Part shown: in pieces, positions 31,101 through 39,930 of the stretch
How positions within the stretch are numbered: position 1 is the first letter of the stretch
Layout: each line of letters opens with the position of its first letter
Notes under the pieces: model-generated
Told to the model about the DNA's origin: nothing
The model's database searches: none
The model's input: only the letters and a program-made list of their open reading frames with translations
Made by a program: the position numbers and the translations under genes
Assembly (NCBI GenBank): GCA_964458705.1
Contig: CAYWKD010000001.1
Span: 1 to 64,000 of the forward strand
DNA length: 64,000 nt
Direction of reading: 5' to 3'
Source of the DNA: JAAUTG01 sp964458705
GTDB lineage: Bacteria; Bacteroidota; Bacteroidia; Chitinophagales; Saprospiraceae

Positions 31101-33104
31101 GGCTGTTCAGCAGAAGCGAACTTTACAATAACACAGGATTCTGATGTAGAAATAAATACAACCGTAACTAATACCATTTGTGAGCAAGAAAATGGAACGG
31201 CTTTAGCTATTCCGACAACAGGCACAGCACCTTTCACTTACGAATGGAGTAATGGTAGCACTCAATCAATTATCACTGGCACTGCAGCAGGTACTTACAG
31301 TGTAACGATCACTGATGATGTAGGCTGCCAAGGAGAAGCAACGGTTACAATTGAAACAGAAAATCCATTAAGCGTTACTGCAACACCCACAAACGCAAGC
31401 TGTGAAGGTGTTGACAACGGCAATGCCTTTTTGACAGTAGAAGGTGCAACAGGTGAATTAAGCTATGAATGGAGTAATAACGAAACTAGTGCTAATATTG
31501 AAAATCTAGCTCCTGGTGATTACAATTGGACAGTTACAGACTCAAATGGCTGTACACAGGACGGAATAGTCAGCATTGGACAAGATGAAGCTATTGATGT
31601 AAACATCGAAGTAAGTGAGGCTTGTTCTGGGCAGCCTGTTAATATATTTATAGAGAACAATGAAGCAAACGATACACTGAATTATGTTTGGACTCCTAGT
31701 AACTTATTCCAAGTAGGAACAGACACAACTGCGACACCTGTGTTCATTGGCACAGAGGATGTAGAAGTAAGTGTATTAATTACCAACCAAATTGGCTGTA
31801 CAGAAACGCAGTCCGTGTCAATCGAATTTAGCGAAAATACAAGCCCTGATGTCAGTAATATCACGTATGAGGAGAGCTGCTTAGGACTCATTGTTAACTT
31901 CAACGCTACAGCAGCCATTGAAGGTTATACTTGGGATTTTGGTGATGCAACCACAACTGCGGATACTGCTAACGTCCTCAATCCAACCTACACTTATCCT
32001 GAAATAGGTACTTATACTGTTACACTTTTTCCCTCCGAAAATTCAGTGTGTGCCAGTCCAGCTACTTTTGAAGTTGAAGTAACTGGTTCTGAGCCGTTAA
32101 CATTTGAAGTAGATGGTAATACGACTATCTGTGGAGATTCTACTACCACGCTCTCGGTAAATGATGCTGCATTGACAAGCACGAAATGGTTCTTAGGCGA
32201 AACATTAGTTGATTCCACTCAATCGTTCACTGCAGAAGCAGGTGAATACAAAGTCATCATTCAAAATGAAGAAGGCTGCATGGGTGAAAAAACAGTAATT
32301 GTCGAGGATAGAAGTATAAATATTGCATTTGAAGAAAACTACGCTGCGTGTGTTGGTGATCCTACTCAACTAATACTTGAGAACTTAAACGAGGAGGATA
32401 TTCTTATTTTTGATTGGCAAACAGAAAGCTCGAATGCTGAAATATCTAATTCAAGTGATGAAAACCCAATCGTTACTATCAGTGAAACAACAACATTCAG
32501 TGCTACTATAACGAATCAATTTGGATGTAGCTTTTCAAAAGATATTGTAGTAGAAGCAGGTGAAGTACCAACAATCGACGATGTGATAAGTAGCAAAGAT
32601 ACCATCAACTTGGGTGAATCTGTTGATTTAGATATAACTGGGGCTGGTGGTGATTACCTATATGAATGGACAGAAGGTGGAAACACCTTAGATGACATCA
32701 CAGATCCAAATCCTAAAGCAACGCCAAATGTGGAAGGGATAAATGAATACGTTGTAAAGATTACAAGTTTAGATGGTTGTGAAATTGAAGACCGAGTGGC
32801 AGTAATCGTATTAGACCTCCCTTGTGAAGAACCTTATATTTACGTTCCAAATGTTTTCACACCCAATAACGATGGCATCAATGATGTACTTTATGTTAGA
32901 GGTTTTAATATTGATGAAATGCACTTTGTTGTTTACAATCGTTGGGGCGAAATAGTGTTTGAAACTAGAGATAAATCAAAGGGCTGGGACGGACGCTTCA
33001 ACGGAAGTATTGCTGAAGGAAGAGTATTTGGTTACATTTTAGAAGTGCGATGTACAGGAGGACAACAAAAAGTATTCAAAGGAAATGTAACACTTTTAAG
33101 ATAA
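28143..33104 (+). CDS. SprB-repeat adhesin with gliding-motility-type C-terminal domain
   Basis: A 1,653-residue exported protein. The start may be TTG at 28143, giving a basic n-region, or ATG at 28164; the signal peptide is the same. Fifteen SprB-like repeats follow, each about 80 residues with a core like GTAPYTYxWSNGxTT...VTVTDxxGC. Next are a PKD domain (YTWDFGDATTT ... GTYTVTLFP) and Ig-like modules. The end is a gliding-motility-associated C-terminal domain (PNVFTPNNDGINDVLYV, VYNRWGEIVFE, GWDGRFNG, GNVTLLR). Such type B domains direct T9SS secretion and depend on SprF-like partners. Role: probable mobile or surface adhesin. It closes the three-gene unit that begins at 24564. Confidence 0.92.
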   Translation: MNRKYTIMRISMALFINVFWVSLLGAQNVNISAEITAPSCAGFKNGIIELFVTDGQPPYQYKWDTGSNKANLFGIGSGDYEVTVTDANGDSNTKRFSVTDPMPLEVTIQVNTDFCSPSVQEYEAIVTGGTMPYRYEWSNGQTSSTLQTDQAGDYFLMVTDANGCGTNAYVKVPEPFSVEVVTTPTYCADFCDASARAAITGGTAPYTFLWNTGQTEQILESLEAGEYCVTVTDANGCIFEACGEATAPPAININIELDGTCDTSNVSAEVSISGGIEPYTIRLNGTRINDTNPFTITDLVAGQTYTINVTDANGCPKVRQITIPENPELVIEINKKDISCGTDTGGEASVDVLSGTAPYTYQWSNGATTATITDLDAGEYTVTVTDAEGCKGEKTVKINFLDGLNLELSAVDVTCANDENGRVNVVPSGGTEPYIYEWINTQTSEIVGTVGTIQNLSSGEYSVTVKDILGCEATGTVTVGIKNELALSAQLNESDNSATIIVEGGDEPYTYQWSHDAALNEPTATDLTPGVDYTVTVIDANGCPATITFMFPSGTPLNVNVATSNTCIGEANGAATVSISDGTEPYTIEWSNGETGNEIDDLEAGDYSVKVTDALGNTRTINFTIDAIELNLDFTTTPQGCIEGDGTATVDVEGGTAPYTYNWSNGVTTQTIEALTFGTYQVTVTDNNGCSISGEVNIEKKQITLEISKEDANCTDENSGQATVVASGGTAPYTYNWNNGAATATIENVSAGFYEVIVLDADGCEEAAFITIEQDENITVETNSTPTGCTTDDGTATVIPQNGNAPYTYVWSTGDNTATVEGLGFGTYGVTVVDANGCSGEGEITVERTLISLDVNITNAGCEGEATGSATVLPTGGNEPYTYAWSNGATTQTIENLQPGFYEITVIDNKGCEEAAFANIEKESITLSTTSENISCSGGTLGSAAITGIEGGLAPYTYEWSNGIEGDSVITDLEVGTYTVIVKDSFGCSAEANFTITQDSDVEINTTVTNTICEQENGTALAIPTTGTAPFTYEWSNGSTQSIITGTAAGTYSVTITDDVGCQGEATVTIETENPLSVTATPTNASCEGVDNGNAFLTVEGATGELSYEWSNNETSANIENLAPGDYNWTVTDSNGCTQDGIVSIGQDEAIDVNIEVSEACSGQPVNIFIENNEANDTLNYVWTPSNLFQVGTDTTATPVFIGTEDVEVSVLITNQIGCTETQSVSIEFSENTSPDVSNITYEESCLGLIVNFNATAAIEGYTWDFGDATTTADTANVLNPTYTYPEIGTYTVTLFPSENSVCASPATFEVEVTGSEPLTFEVDGNTTICGDSTTTLSVNDAALTSTKWFLGETLVDSTQSFTAEAGEYKVIIQNEEGCMGEKTVIVEDRSINIAFEENYAACVGDPTQLILENLNEEDILIFDWQTESSNAEISNSSDENPIVTISETTTFSATITNQFGCSFSKDIVVEAGEVPTIDDVISSKDTINLGESVDLDITGAGGDYLYEWTEGGNTLDDITDPNPKATPNVEGINEYVVKITSLDGCEIEDRVAVIVLDLPCEEPYIYVPNVFTPNNDGINDVLYVRGFNIDEMHFVVYNRWGEIVFETRDKSKGWDGRFNGSIAEGRVFGYILEVRCTGGQQKVFKGNVTLLR

Positions 33105-33137
33105 GTAGATTTCTTGCGAGAAGAATATAAAGTGGAA

Positions 33138-33179
33138 CTAGATTAGCATACTTAACAAAATGAATAAGTATGCTAATCT
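33138..33179. terminator. Terminator hairpin after the adhesin module
   Basis: TAGATTAGCATACTTA pairs perfectly over 16 bp with its complement around a 10-base loop, 33 bases after the SprB-like stop. No long U tract follows. The rest of the 302-bp spacer 33105-33406 is AT-rich, and I see nothing else certain in it. Confidence 0.65.
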
Positions 33180-33406
33180 AAACTCAATCCTCTCCTCTCA
33201 TTCATAAAGATAATAATCATGTCAATTTATCACCTCTCCGACATACATTCTCCAAATAACCTTATCATAATAATTGATTTTTTGCGTGTAATTAGATAAC
33301 TTTATTTTCAGTTATTTAGCACTAACTAGAATTGAAATCTTATTCAGATGCCTTACTAGAGTGCTGCGTAGCTAATCTATTCTAGCTAAACACAAGCAAA
33401 ATACTC

Positions 33407-34924
33407 ATGTATAAGTTTTTGACCTGTTGCTTTCTCCTATCACCTATCTTGTTATTGGCTCAACCACAATCAATATGTGGCATGACCACTGCTGATATCA
33501 AAGAGCAAGAAGCACTATTGTTAGCAGCAAAAAATAGACTTGCTGAACAAATAATAGAAATGAGAAATAAAATGCTAATTGTGCCTTTAAGATTTCATCT
33601 GGTAGGCGAAGATGATGGAGATAACCGCGTGAATGAAGCGAGGCTATTAGATCAATTTTGTCAATTGAACGATGACTTTAAGGTACAAGATATACAATTT
33701 TACCTTGAGGAATTCAATTACATCAATAACTCAGAAGCCTATCAAGAACATCTGAAAGCCCTAAATTTATTTGAAAATGAAAGAGATAATAGTGCTGTAA
33801 ATATATTTGTTGTAAAAGATGCCGACCACCAAGGTACATTGGAAGGAGCTAAAACCTTTGGCTACTATGATCTTAGAAGAGATTGGCTTATCATACGGAA
33901 AGACGAGATAAATGGAAATTCTATTGTCCTAACACATGAACTAGGTCATTTTTTTGGGTTGTTACACCCTTACAATGGCTGGGACACAGAGCCATGGGAA
34001 ATAAAAACACACGGTAGCCCAACCCAAAAGCAATCGCCAAGAGGCATCCCGACAGAATTAGTTGATGGCTCAAATTGTGAGGAATCTGGTGACTTTCTCT
34101 GCGATACACCTCCAGATTATTTCTTTGCTTTCCGTTGGAACAATTGCCAATATGATGGAAAAACTCAAGACCCCAACGGTATGAGCGTAGATCCAGAAGA
34201 ATTGGACTTTATGGCTAATTTTTTGCAAGGCTGTGATCGAGCTGCTTATTTCTTCTCAGAAATGCAACAAGAAGTTGTTGCAGAAAATTTGAGCTCAGAG
34301 CGTAGAGCTTATATCAATCTTAAAAATGAACCTACGCTCGAATCTCAATCATTCAACCAGATTACTACACAATTCCCCGCTAACCAATACGAAGTGGCTA
34401 CGTATAACTACGTGGAACTAAGCTGGAATGCAGCAAGCCCTGTTGCTCAATACTTAGTAGAAATTGATCGCTTACCCACTTTCAATATTAATCCTATCCG
34501 AACCATTACCAGTGATACGATCTTATTGCTCAACAATTTAGAAGCCGACAAAAAATATTACTGGCGAGTGCGTCCATACAGCCAATATCAAACTTGTACT
34601 GATTTCACATCAGCAATCTCATTCACCACAGGAAATCTAAGAGATACTTCCACCCTCGCATTCATAGAAGATTTAAAAATCTATCCAAATCCAATTCAAA
34701 GGAATCAAAACATTAATATACAAATTACGACAAGCAGAAACTTTCCGATCAGCGTTCATCTTTTTGATAACATTGGAAGAATGATAGAAAGCAGAAAATA
34801 CGATATTTCACCCCTCGCTAATCGCCTTTCCATTGCAACTGATCGCCTATCTTCAGGTCTTTATCACTTAACCATTGCAACGTCAGAAGGAGAACAACGA
34901 AGGAAAATTTTAGTCCTAGACTAA
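33407..34924 (+). CDS. Secreted zinc metalloprotease with T9SS type A sorting domain
   Basis: A 505-residue protein with a signal peptide (cleavage near LLAQ) and a metzincin zinc site HELGHFFGLLH at residues 177-187, matching HExxHxxGxxH. A downstream CDTPPDY segment resembles pappalysin-like (M43) proteases. After it come a fibronectin-like beta domain (about 325-410) and a C-terminal sorting domain (LKIYPNPIQRNQNI ... LSSGLYHLTIAT ... KILVLD). It should be exported by Sec, cross the outer membrane through the T9SS and degrade protein outside the cell. The gene is separate from the upstream adhesin module, which ends in a hairpin. Confidence 0.88.
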   Translation: MYKFLTCCFLLSPILLLAQPQSICGMTTADIKEQEALLLAAKNRLAEQIIEMRNKMLIVPLRFHLVGEDDGDNRVNEARLLDQFCQLNDDFKVQDIQFYLEEFNYINNSEAYQEHLKALNLFENERDNSAVNIFVVKDADHQGTLEGAKTFGYYDLRRDWLIIRKDEINGNSIVLTHELGHFFGLLHPYNGWDTEPWEIKTHGSPTQKQSPRGIPTELVDGSNCEESGDFLCDTPPDYFFAFRWNNCQYDGKTQDPNGMSVDPEELDFMANFLQGCDRAAYFFSEMQQEVVAENLSSERRAYINLKNEPTLESQSFNQITTQFPANQYEVATYNYVELSWNAASPVAQYLVEIDRLPTFNINPIRTITSDTILLLNNLEADKKYYWRVRPYSQYQTCTDFTSAISFTTGNLRDTSTLAFIEDLKIYPNPIQRNQNINIQITTSRNFPISVHLFDNIGRMIESRKYDISPLANRLSIATDRLSSGLYHLTIATSEGEQRRKILVLD

Positions 34925-34931
34925 GCCAACG

Positions 34932-35867
34932 CTATCCCAGCTTCGCCTGCCCCTCAAAATCAAAACCATTCAAAAATGCCTTAGTGTGCATGCGCTTACG
35001 TCCTTGCATCTGCAACTCCTGTACTTCCAAAAAACCATCTTTCGTGGCAATATGAATATATGTTTTATTATCTGTTATAACAGTAGCTGGTTTACAATTA
35101 GGTGTTTTCAACAACTTTGCAGTGCGAAAGAGTTTGAGTTTTCTGCCTGATAATGTTGTCCATGCAGCAGGATAAGGGCTGAGTCCTCGAACAAAGTCAT
35201 GAACAATTGTCGTATCCTGATTGAAGTCAATTTCACAGGTTTCATGAAAAATTTTGGGTGCTTTAGTCGCTCGGCGATCGTCTTGAACTTTCAATATATA
35301 GTTATCTGCTTCAATAGCACGAACTGTTCTTAGCACCACATCTGCCCCTAGCATCATCATACGATCATGCACTTCGCCAAACGTCTCATTTTCACCAATA
35401 GGCAGACTTTCCTGAAAAATTATGTCACCTGTATCAATTCTCTGCTTCAAGAAAAAAGTCGTAACACCTGTTTTCTGCTCCCCATTAATGATTGCCCAAT
35501 TGATTGGTGCAGCACCTCTATATTGAGGCAATAGCGAGCCGTGCAAGTTAAACGTTCCTAACTCTGGCATTTCAAATACGGAAATAGGCAACATCCGAAA
35601 AGCAACAACAATCTGCAAATTGGCATTCAATGCTTTTAACTCCGATTGAAATGTTTTTGACTTTAGATTTTGGGGCTGTAACACAGGAATATTTTGCGAC
35701 ACTGCATATTTCTTTACCGCTGATTCGATTAGTTTTTTACCGCCTCTACCACCGTACTTATCCGTAGCTGTAATAACACCCACCACTTTGTAACCATTTT
35801 CTACTAAAATCTTCAAAGAAGGAACGGCAAAATCCGGCGTTCCCATAAATACAATTCTTAAATCCAT
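34932..35867 (-). CDS. fmt: Methionyl-tRNA formyltransferase
   Basis: A 311-residue protein from the ATG at 35867, which gives the family's usual start MDLRIVFMGTPDFAVP; a GTG five codons upstream is less likely. The formyl-tetrahydrofolate site is represented by FNLHGSLLPQYRGAAPINW with the catalytic Asn and His, and DTGDI follows. The C-terminal OB-like domain is present. It formylates initiator Met-tRNA. It ends 7 bases from the convergent metalloprotease stop with no visible terminator between them. Confidence 0.95.
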   Translation of the reverse strand: MDLRIVFMGTPDFAVPSLKILVENGYKVVGVITATDKYGGRGGKKLIESAVKKYAVSQNIPVLQPQNLKSKTFQSELKALNANLQIVVAFRMLPISVFEMPELGTFNLHGSLLPQYRGAAPINWAIINGEQKTGVTTFFLKQRIDTGDIIFQESLPIGENETFGEVHDRMMMLGADVVLRTVRAIEADNYILKVQDDRRATKAPKIFHETCEIDFNQDTTIVHDFVRGLSPYPAAWTTLSGRKLKLFRTAKLLKTPNCKPATVITDNKTYIHIATKDGFLEVQELQMQGRKRMHTKAFLNGFDFEGQAKLG

Positions 35868-35973
35868 CAATCCTGTGAACACTTTTTTATATTAACCACC
35901 GCAATAGACGATAGGATAAAAACTTATGCATAGGCTCAATGGTTCGATTCATAAACATTTCTAAGAAATCAAT

Positions 35974-36330
35974 ATGAACATTGAAGACTTTCGGGCGTAT
36001 TGCCACTCAAAGAAAGGTGTAACAGAATCTTTTCCTTTTGATGAGGTAACACTTGTGTTTAAAGTAATGGGGAAGATGTTTGCCTTAGCTGGATTAGAAT
36101 GGGAAGTATTTACTGTAAATTTAAAATGTGATCCTGAATGGGCAGCAGAACTCCGAGAACAATATGACGAAGTGCAGCCTGGCTATCACATGAATAAAAA
36201 GCACTGGAATACAGTCACCTTTGAAGGAACACTGGAAGAACAATTCTTGAAAAATTTGATAGACCACTCCTACGATCTGGTCGTAAAGGGACTTAAAAAG
36301 AAAGACCGAGAAGCACTAGAAAACTTATGA
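35974..36330 (+). CDS. MmcQ/YjbR family DNA-binding-type protein
   Basis: A 118-residue protein with the family pattern: helical N-terminus MNIEDFRAYCHSKKGVTESF, then FKVMGKMFAL, then VNLKCDPEWAAELREQY and GYHMNKKHWNTV. The fold is a small double-stranded-DNA-binding-like (CyaY-like) domain; biological roles are mostly undefined. Its last codons overlap the start of the following FAD oxidoreductase (ATGA), so the two are translationally coupled. Confidence 0.85.
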   Translation: MNIEDFRAYCHSKKGVTESFPFDEVTLVFKVMGKMFALAGLEWEVFTVNLKCDPEWAAELREQYDEVQPGYHMNKKHWNTVTFEGTLEEQFLKNLIDHSYDLVVKGLKKKDREALENL

Positions 36331-37382
36331 AGAAGGTAGATTATCTGATTGTTGGACAAGGAATAGCAGGTACACTAATGGCTCATTTTTTGACAAAGGC
36401 AGGCAAGCAAATTCATGTAATCAATCAAGAAACGCCTCATGCTGCTTCTAATGCAGCCGCTGGTATCATCAATCCAGTTACAGGAAGACGATACGTCAAA
36501 AGTTGGCGAGTAGAGGAATTGATTCCTTTTGCTAAATCAACCTATAAAGATCTAGCAGTACAGTTTCAAAAAGATTTTTTCACGCCCAGAAATATTCTCC
36601 GTACACTTTATAATCGCAAAGATGAAAACAACTGGTTGCTGCGGAGCGGCTCGTCAGGATATGAAAAATATATCTTGGAAGAAGCAGATTTAGTAAATTA
36701 TAAAGACAAAATAACAGAGGATTTTAGTTATGGTGAAGTAACTGGTGGTGGGCAGTTAAATATACCTGAATTAGTAAAGTGCTATCAAGAAAAGTTAAAA
36801 AGAAGTAATTCTTATCAAGATAGTTCATTCGACTATAACCAAATTAGCTTTAAAGTCAACCAAGTTGAGTATAAAAATATTGTCGCACAAAAAATTATAT
36901 TCTGTGAAGGCTACAAAGGCAAATTCAATCCTTACTTCAGCTATTTACCTTTTCGAGGAGCAAAAGGAGAAGCACTAATCGTTAAAATTCCGAATACTGA
37001 ATTTGTCAAATTGATAAAGCGAAGAGTATTTATAGTACCTTTAGAAAAAGATATTTATTGGATTGGCGCAACGGCACAAAACGAATTTGAGGATGCACTG
37101 CCTTCTGCTGAAGGAAAGCGGCGACTACTAGAACGGCTCAATGCTTTCTTTCAATTCCCCTATGAGATTATAGCACATAAATCAGCCGTCCGTCCAACTG
37201 TCAAAGACCGCCGTCCTTTCTTGGGCTTACATCCCCAGTATCCTCAACTAGCTATTTTCAATGGTCTAGGTACAAAAGGAGCTTCCTTAGCACCATTTTT
37301 TGCTCAGCAGATGGCTAATTTTTTGACTCATCAAACACCAATTGATGCCTCAGTAAATATCGACAGATTTGATTTATCATAA
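36327..37382 (+). CDS. FAD-dependent oxidoreductase, DAO family
   Basis: A 351-residue protein with an N-terminal dinucleotide-binding motif (VDYLIVGQGIAGTLMAHFL, GxGxxG at about 8-13). Then comes HAASNAAAGIINPVTGRRY, typical of D-amino-acid-oxidase-like flavoproteins. Near the C-terminus GLGTKGASLAPFFAQQMA contacts the FAD. The substrate is unknown; no amino-acid or tRNA-modification partner is adjacent. It is coupled by a 4-base overlap to the MmcQ-like gene. It lacks a fused MnmC-type methyltransferase domain, so tRNA modification is not supported. Confidence 0.78.
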   Translation: MKKVDYLIVGQGIAGTLMAHFLTKAGKQIHVINQETPHAASNAAAGIINPVTGRRYVKSWRVEELIPFAKSTYKDLAVQFQKDFFTPRNILRTLYNRKDENNWLLRSGSSGYEKYILEEADLVNYKDKITEDFSYGEVTGGGQLNIPELVKCYQEKLKRSNSYQDSSFDYNQISFKVNQVEYKNIVAQKIIFCEGYKGKFNPYFSYLPFRGAKGEALIVKIPNTEFVKLIKRRVFIVPLEKDIYWIGATAQNEFEDALPSAEGKRRLLERLNAFFQFPYEIIAHKSAVRPTVKDRRPFLGLHPQYPQLAIFNGLGTKGASLAPFFAQQMANFLTHQTPIDASVNIDRFDLS

Positions 37383-37405
37383 TTATAAGTAAGCAAATTT
37401 ATTAT

Positions 37406-37978
37406 ATGAATATAAATATTGTAAAGTCTCTAAGTGCTGTAATACTTCTATTTTCAGTAAACTACGTTGTGGCTCAAATCAGTGAGTTCGACCAAAAATC
37501 TGTTCTGATCGTCCGCCTACAAAGCGATCAACATAAAATAGACTATCTGAAAAAACAAAAAGGCGATGTATCAGCAGAGCGTGTAGCCACGGTTCAACAA
37601 GAAAAAAGTAATTATAATAAGATGATAATACGCCAGTTTAATCAATTCTATGATTACTCAGAAGTGATTTACATTTACGATACGGCTAGTGTAGATTTAA
37701 AAAATGGCAAGACGACAGGTATATTTTTAGATAAAAATTTGCAGTCTGTTGAAAACTATTCCTTGAAGAATCGACCTTACTTAATACTCAGCGAGAATAC
37801 GGAAAACTCTTCTGTACAGGGCTTAGTGCTGCTCAACCCAGATTTTTCTAGGGTAGATCACTCTCGCTTAGATTTTATCAAGCTCAACACTTTCTTCTTG
37901 GCTTCTGAAGAACGCATCTTTGCATTAGCTGTGCAAAAACTAAATAATAGAATGCAAAAATATCTGCCAAACAGATAA
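37406..37978 (+). CDS. Exported protein of unknown function
   Basis: I do not recognise this 190-residue protein. It has a signal peptide (hydrophobic 9-23, VVAQ cleavage). A mature domain of mixed helices and strands follows, including a Lys/Gln-rich helix (DYLKKQKGDVSAERVATVQQ), the beta-rich VIYIYDTASVDLKNGK, and a basic C-terminus. It lies 23 bp after the FAD oxidoreductase and may be cotranscribed with it. It has no lipobox and no T9SS tail, so it is probably periplasmic. Confidence 0.6.
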   Translation: MNINIVKSLSAVILLFSVNYVVAQISEFDQKSVLIVRLQSDQHKIDYLKKQKGDVSAERVATVQQEKSNYNKMIIRQFNQFYDYSEVIYIYDTASVDLKNGKTTGIFLDKNLQSVENYSLKNRPYLILSENTENSSVQGLVLLNPDFSRVDHSRLDFIKLNTFFLASEERIFALAVQKLNNRMQKYLPNR

Positions 37979-38064
37979 ATACACTCCTAAATAGACTTTT
38001 TACGAGGCTTAATAGTCTTCTTATAGTTAGTTTTGACACTACATCTACACTTTCATCAACCTTT

Positions 38065-38079
38065 ACAATGTTTCATTGT
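38065..38079. promoter_or_regulatory. Inverted repeat upstream of the second acyl-CoA dehydrogenase
   Basis: ACAATG-TTT-CATTGT is a perfect 6-bp dyad with a 3-base spacer, 35 bases before the ATG at 38115. It could be an operator, but it differs from the palindrome at 22725 and could be chance. Confidence 0.25.
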
Positions 38080-38114
38080 TTTAATTTTATTTACGACGTT
38101 AAAACCTTATTTGA

Positions 38115-39260
38115 ATGGACGTAATGACTTTAGATGGCTTGGAACTGATACAACAAAGTGCCGCTGATTTTGCCAATTTACATATTCTTCCTTACGTGAT
38201 GGAGTGGGATGAATCGCAGCATTTTCCTAAAGACTTATTCCACAGAATGGGAGAGTACGGATTTATGGGTATTCTTGTACCTGAACATTACGGTGGCAGC
38301 GGACTGGGCTATCAAGAGTACATCACGGTAATCGAAGAAGTGGCAAAAGTATGCGGTTCTATTGGGCTATCTCTAGCGGCGCATAATTCGCTTTGTACCA
38401 ACCACATTCTAATGTTTGGCAATGAAGCACAAAAGCATCATTACTTACCTAAACTCGCTAGTGGTGAATGGATTGGAGCTTGGGGCTTGACAGAACCCAA
38501 TACTGGCAGCGATGCTATGCGAATGAAAACAGTAGCGATAAAAGATGGTGATCATTATGTAATCAACGGTGCTAAAAACTGGATCACGCATGGTAAGTCT
38601 GGAGATGTTGCAGTGGTGCTAGCAAGAACAGGAGATTTATTAGACAGTCACGGCATTACGGCTTTTATAATAGAGCGTGGAACACCTGGATTTAAAGCAG
38701 GCAAAAAGGAAAACAAGCTAGGAATGCGCGCTTCCGAAACAGCAGAAATGATTTTTGAGCAGGTTAGAGTTCATGAAAGTCAAGTACTAGGCGAAGTTGG
38801 TGAAGGTTTCATTCAAGCAATGAAAATTTTAGATGGTGGACGTATTTCTATCGCTGCACTTTCTTTGGGTATTGCTAAAGGTGCTTATGAAGCAGCACTA
38901 AAATACGCACAGGAGCGCGAACAGTTCGGTCAGCCTATTGCCAAATTCCAAGCCATTAGCTTTAAACTAGCAGATATGGCAACTAAAATTGAAGCCGCTG
39001 AATTGCTCACTCGCCAAGCAGGCGAACTAAAAGATGCCAACAAGAAGGTAACCAAACAATCTGCTATGGCAAAATACTTTGCTTCAGAGACTGCGGTAGA
39101 AGTTTCCACAGAAGCCGTACAAATCTTCGGTGGCTATGGTTACACCAAGGATTACCCCGTAGAAAAATTCTATCGAGACTCAAAGCTATGTACAATTGGA
39201 GAAGGTACTTCTGAAATTCAAAAACTAGTGATTGCAAGAGCGTTACTCAAAGGGAAGTGA
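38115..39260 (+). CDS. Acyl-CoA dehydrogenase (second copy)
   Basis: A 381-residue flavoenzyme of normal length. GAWGLTEPNTGSDAMRM is the substrate-binding signature. The C-terminus carries QIFGGYGYTKDYPVEKFYRDSKL, followed by TIGEGTSEIQKLVIARALLKG with the likely catalytic Glu. It resembles short-chain, isovaleryl- or 2-methyl-branched-type enzymes; the substrate cannot be fixed from the sequence. It is distinct from the protein at 22772 (different start and linker sequences), so both genes probably have separate roles in acyl-CoA oxidation. Confidence 0.9.
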   Translation: MDVMTLDGLELIQQSAADFANLHILPYVMEWDESQHFPKDLFHRMGEYGFMGILVPEHYGGSGLGYQEYITVIEEVAKVCGSIGLSLAAHNSLCTNHILMFGNEAQKHHYLPKLASGEWIGAWGLTEPNTGSDAMRMKTVAIKDGDHYVINGAKNWITHGKSGDVAVVLARTGDLLDSHGITAFIIERGTPGFKAGKKENKLGMRASETAEMIFEQVRVHESQVLGEVGEGFIQAMKILDGGRISIAALSLGIAKGAYEAALKYAQEREQFGQPIAKFQAISFKLADMATKIEAAELLTRQAGELKDANKKVTKQSAMAKYFASETAVEVSTEAVQIFGGYGYTKDYPVEKFYRDSKLCTIGEGTSEIQKLVIARALLKGK

Positions 39261-39369
39261 TATTCGACAAGAATAAGTTGTGGGTTTCTGTAGCTAGCTA
39301 TCTGAACATTTGGAAATCTACACTCAAATATTTGCTACAAAACATTTATTTACGTAAAGTCTTTCCAGT

Positions 39370-39879
39370 ATGAAGAATTTGTTGCTTGTATTTATTTTGT
39401 CATTGTTCTTGTTGGCTTGCGTCTCACCACCAGAATATCCCGAAGAACCAGTCATCGAATACATTGGATTGAACAAAAACGATATTATTCAGGGTAGCTT
39501 CAATCAGACAACTGACTCTATTGTAGTTACTTTTTCTTACACTGATGGAGATGGCAACATCGGCGCACCCTCAGAAGGAGATTTTCAGAATAATATTTTT
39601 ATAACAGACAGCCGCGATGACTTCACTCAAACTGTGAGTGTACCTTTTATTCCTAGCTTGGGAGTGGGTAACGGTATTTCTGGAGAAGTGTCCTTCGCCA
39701 TCTACAACGTTAATGGTGGAATGTGTTGCATTTTCAATGATAAAAATGGACAAGACCCTTGTACGCCTTCGCTACAATTCCCAACGGATACACTCACCTA
39801 TCTCATTTACATTAAAGATCAAGAAGGCAACGAAAGCAATCAAATAGAAACTGAACCAATTATTTTATACTGTAATTAG
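39370..39879 (+). CDS. Lipoprotein of unknown function
   Basis: A 169-residue protein with a lipoprotein signal (LSLFLLACVSPP, lipid Cys at about residue 17). The mature part is beta-rich, with acidic turns such as TYTDGDGNIG that look like an Ig-fold or calcium-binding loop, and paired cysteines (MCCIFNDKNGQDPC). It is probably anchored to the outer membrane. No known family was recognised. It lies 51 bp upstream of polA on the same strand. Confidence 0.7.
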   Translation: MKNLLLVFILSLFLLACVSPPEYPEEPVIEYIGLNKNDIIQGSFNQTTDSIVVTFSYTDGDGNIGAPSEGDFQNNIFITDSRDDFTQTVSVPFIPSLGVGNGISGEVSFAIYNVNGGMCCIFNDKNGQDPCTPSLQFPTDTLTYLIYIKDQEGNESNQIETEPIILYCN

Positions 39880-39930
39880 TGGTGTTTTACTTATACTTGC
39901 CTGAGTTTACAAACGGAAAAAATACATTTC

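Noticed and set aside
35930..35970. GTTCGATTC near 35941 resembling a tRNA T-arm
   Set aside because: No acceptor stem, D-arm or anticodon arm can be folded around it.
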